Shown here piece after piece: positions 62,678 through 64,000 of a stretch of 64,000 nt of DNA; within the stretch, counting starts at the first letter, position 1, and each line of letters starts with the position of its first letter. The DNA comes from Membranipora membranacea (taxonomy: Eukaryota; Bryozoa; Gymnolaemata; Cheilostomatida; Membraniporidae): the NCBI GenBank assembly GCA_914767715.1, contig OU612069.1, positions 16,055,387 through 16,119,386 on the forward strand, given 5' to 3'. The notes below the pieces were generated by a model, which was not told where the DNA came from, did not search any database, and saw only the letters and a program-made list of their open reading frames with translations. Position numbers and translations under genes: made by a program.

Positions 62678-63462
62678 GGTGCTGGTGTGACATCAAATCG
62701 CTTCAGAACCAAGTAAATAGCAAATTCCTGCACCACTGTAACACTAAAACAATCACATATACAATACAATTAACTAGAGGATATGAACATGCATGGTTTC
62801 AGGGATCGAATGAAAATCTGCTGTAAATAATTGAAACATGTTTTCGACCTTTAATTGGCAATTTAAGGCAATTTCACATATTGACATATTGACATATTGA
62901 CATTTTGACATATTGAAATTTTGACATATTGACATATTGGCATACATGGTTTTAGGGATCTTTCCAATAATTGACTGGAAATATGTTGTAATTGATTGAA
63001 AGATTTTTGTAATATTAAATTGGCAATGAGGCAGATATGTTTTGAATGGCAATCATGTGAATCCATTTTGTGTTATCAAAATCGGACATGGGAAATCAAA
63101 TTTATATAGTACATTTTCTAGTAGTAATATATAATAAAATATAATATAATATAGTATACATGATGATATATTTCTTTTTATATAATATATATATTGTGTA
63201 ATATATAAATATAATAAAAATTAGGGGACTTACAGACACTGTTGACCTGTCTTGGCTTGCTCTGCCTCGTTGAGATCAAATCGAAATAAAATGTCATCTT
63301 TCAGCTCGTGATGTATGTGAGTAACGGAACTGTTATCGCAAACGGCCTTCGTGGTTGAGGTGTTGAACCCTTCAATTGCACCAATTCTGTTGTCGTTACT
63401 GTCTCGTACCTGAACCAAATAGTCTTTAAACTTCAAACCTCCTTCAGGCACTGTGACGTGAA
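62678..63462 (-). CDS. R5: Reeler-domain gene, 5' exon outside window, truncated tail
   Basis: The core exon 63234-63462 (229 bases, as in R4) and last exon from about 62746 down to the first stop are visible. The signal-peptide exon must lie beyond 64000. Landmarks: GLKFKDYLVQVRDSNDN, CDNSSVTHIHHEL, QQC and VTVVQEFAIYLVL, then FDVTPAP followed directly by TAG. Two changes set it apart from R1-R4. The closing Y-W is Y-L. The conserved VDVTPAP tail of R4 stops at once here, although the next codons still read as a Gly-x-x tail (GGPGQPRGPEGLEGP) before a second stop. Splice sites (GTAAGT donor, TTTTAG acceptors) are intact. So it is either a functional short paralog or a young pseudogene. Exact end coordinates of the last exon are approximate. 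Confidence 0.75.
62873..62945. repeat. 9-bp tandem repeat (gacatattg)n
   Basis: About eight units of 'ttgacata(t)' with variants (gacattttg, gaaattttg) lie in the R5 intron between core and last exons. R4 lacks it at the matching place. Confidence 0.7.
63100..63230. repeat. AT-rich low-complexity stretch
   Basis: Runs of 'ataat/atata' immediately downstream of the R5 core-exon donor. Further (TA)n follows at 63603-63650. Confidence 0.6.
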
Positions 63463-64000
63463 CTAAAACAGAAATGTTGAATGTTAAACATTTCAAAACA
63501 CAGTCTAAATTGTTTTACTCTACTTATGTTCGACTAATTATTGCTTTGTTTTATTGATCTCTTTGCTCATTCCATAAAACATTGTAAATAAACAAAAGTG
63601 TTTACATATATATATATATATATATTCATATATATCTATATATATAAATACAATTAACAGTAGATCACCTGTTAACGAAAACTATATTATGCAAAATGGT
63701 TGCATTCAAAATGGTCTCCTTCACTAGCATTGAGGCAAAATCTGATGATAGTTAAATGTAGTAAGAAGTTTGTTTTGTGTTGATCTCTTTGTGTGAATGT
63801 TCATCGGGTATACAACAACGACAACATTTTTTAAACAGTACACAAGTGTTTTCTATATTTGATCTGATCAATCAGTTTTTGGCACTGATAGGAGAACATT
63901 TCAATGAGAAGTGATAATATAATATTTTTTATAATAATAAAATAAAAATTTTTGCAAATAAAAGCCAATAAAAAAAACACGAAAATAAAATTAAACATTC

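Noticed and set aside
62873-62945. CRISPR-like short repeats
   Set aside because: Units are contiguous 9-mers without spacers in a eukaryotic intron; a simple tandem repeat.

Overview
This window looks like nuclear DNA of an invertebrate animal. Genes are split into short exons with GT-AG introns, the sequence is AT-rich, and tRNA-headed SINE-like repeats, small inverted-repeat (MITE-like) elements and microsatellites are common. Secreted protein families typical of animals (Reeler, Ly6) are present. I cannot name the species; a sponge or another early-branching or marine invertebrate would fit, but that is a guess. All exon models below were read by eye from splice signals and frame continuity, with no transcript support.

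Left part (1 to about 10.4 kb, minus strand): at least 16 coding exons of one long gene that runs off the left edge. It encodes a large, Ser/Asp/Glu-rich, mostly disordered protein of at least 1350 residues that I do not recognise. A small plus-strand ORF starts about 240 bp from its start codon, head to head.

Middle-left (15.4 to 25.7 kb, minus strand): a complete four-exon Ly6/uPAR (three-finger) GPI-anchored protein gene, then a five- or six-exon gene for a small secreted precursor. That precursor carries a repeated Pro-x-Lys-Arg motif on separate, apparently duplicated exons. It reads like an undescribed peptide prohormone and is the best candidate here for a new system.

Middle to right (29.5 to 64 kb): a cluster of five Reeler-domain genes (called R1 to R5 here). 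R1 is on the plus strand; R2 to R5 are on the minus strand, and R5 runs off the right edge. The four complete genes share a first exon with signal peptide and first half-domain, a core exon, and a last exon carrying the closing strand (V-x-V/L-V-[QKR]...Y-W), with intron phases 1 and 2. R5 shows the same core and last exons. The tails differ: none or short (R1, R3), long, basic and Gly/Asn/Lys-rich on an extra exon (R2), Gly-Ala-Gln repeat (R4), or a Gly-x-x tail cut by a stop codon (R5). R4 and R5 belong to a segmental duplication. Small secreted Reeler proteins act in insect antibacterial responses (Hdd11/noduler family), so an extracellular defence or matrix role is a reasonable inference, not a demonstration.

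Between the genes are long gene-poor stretches (10.7-15.4, 19.9-22.9, 25.7-29.5, 35.8-44.4, 51.6-62.6 kb). They hold a TA-flanked inverted-repeat element, about ten copies of one MITE-like family, several tRNA-derived SINE-like elements, near-perfect palindromes, poly-G runs and microsatellites.
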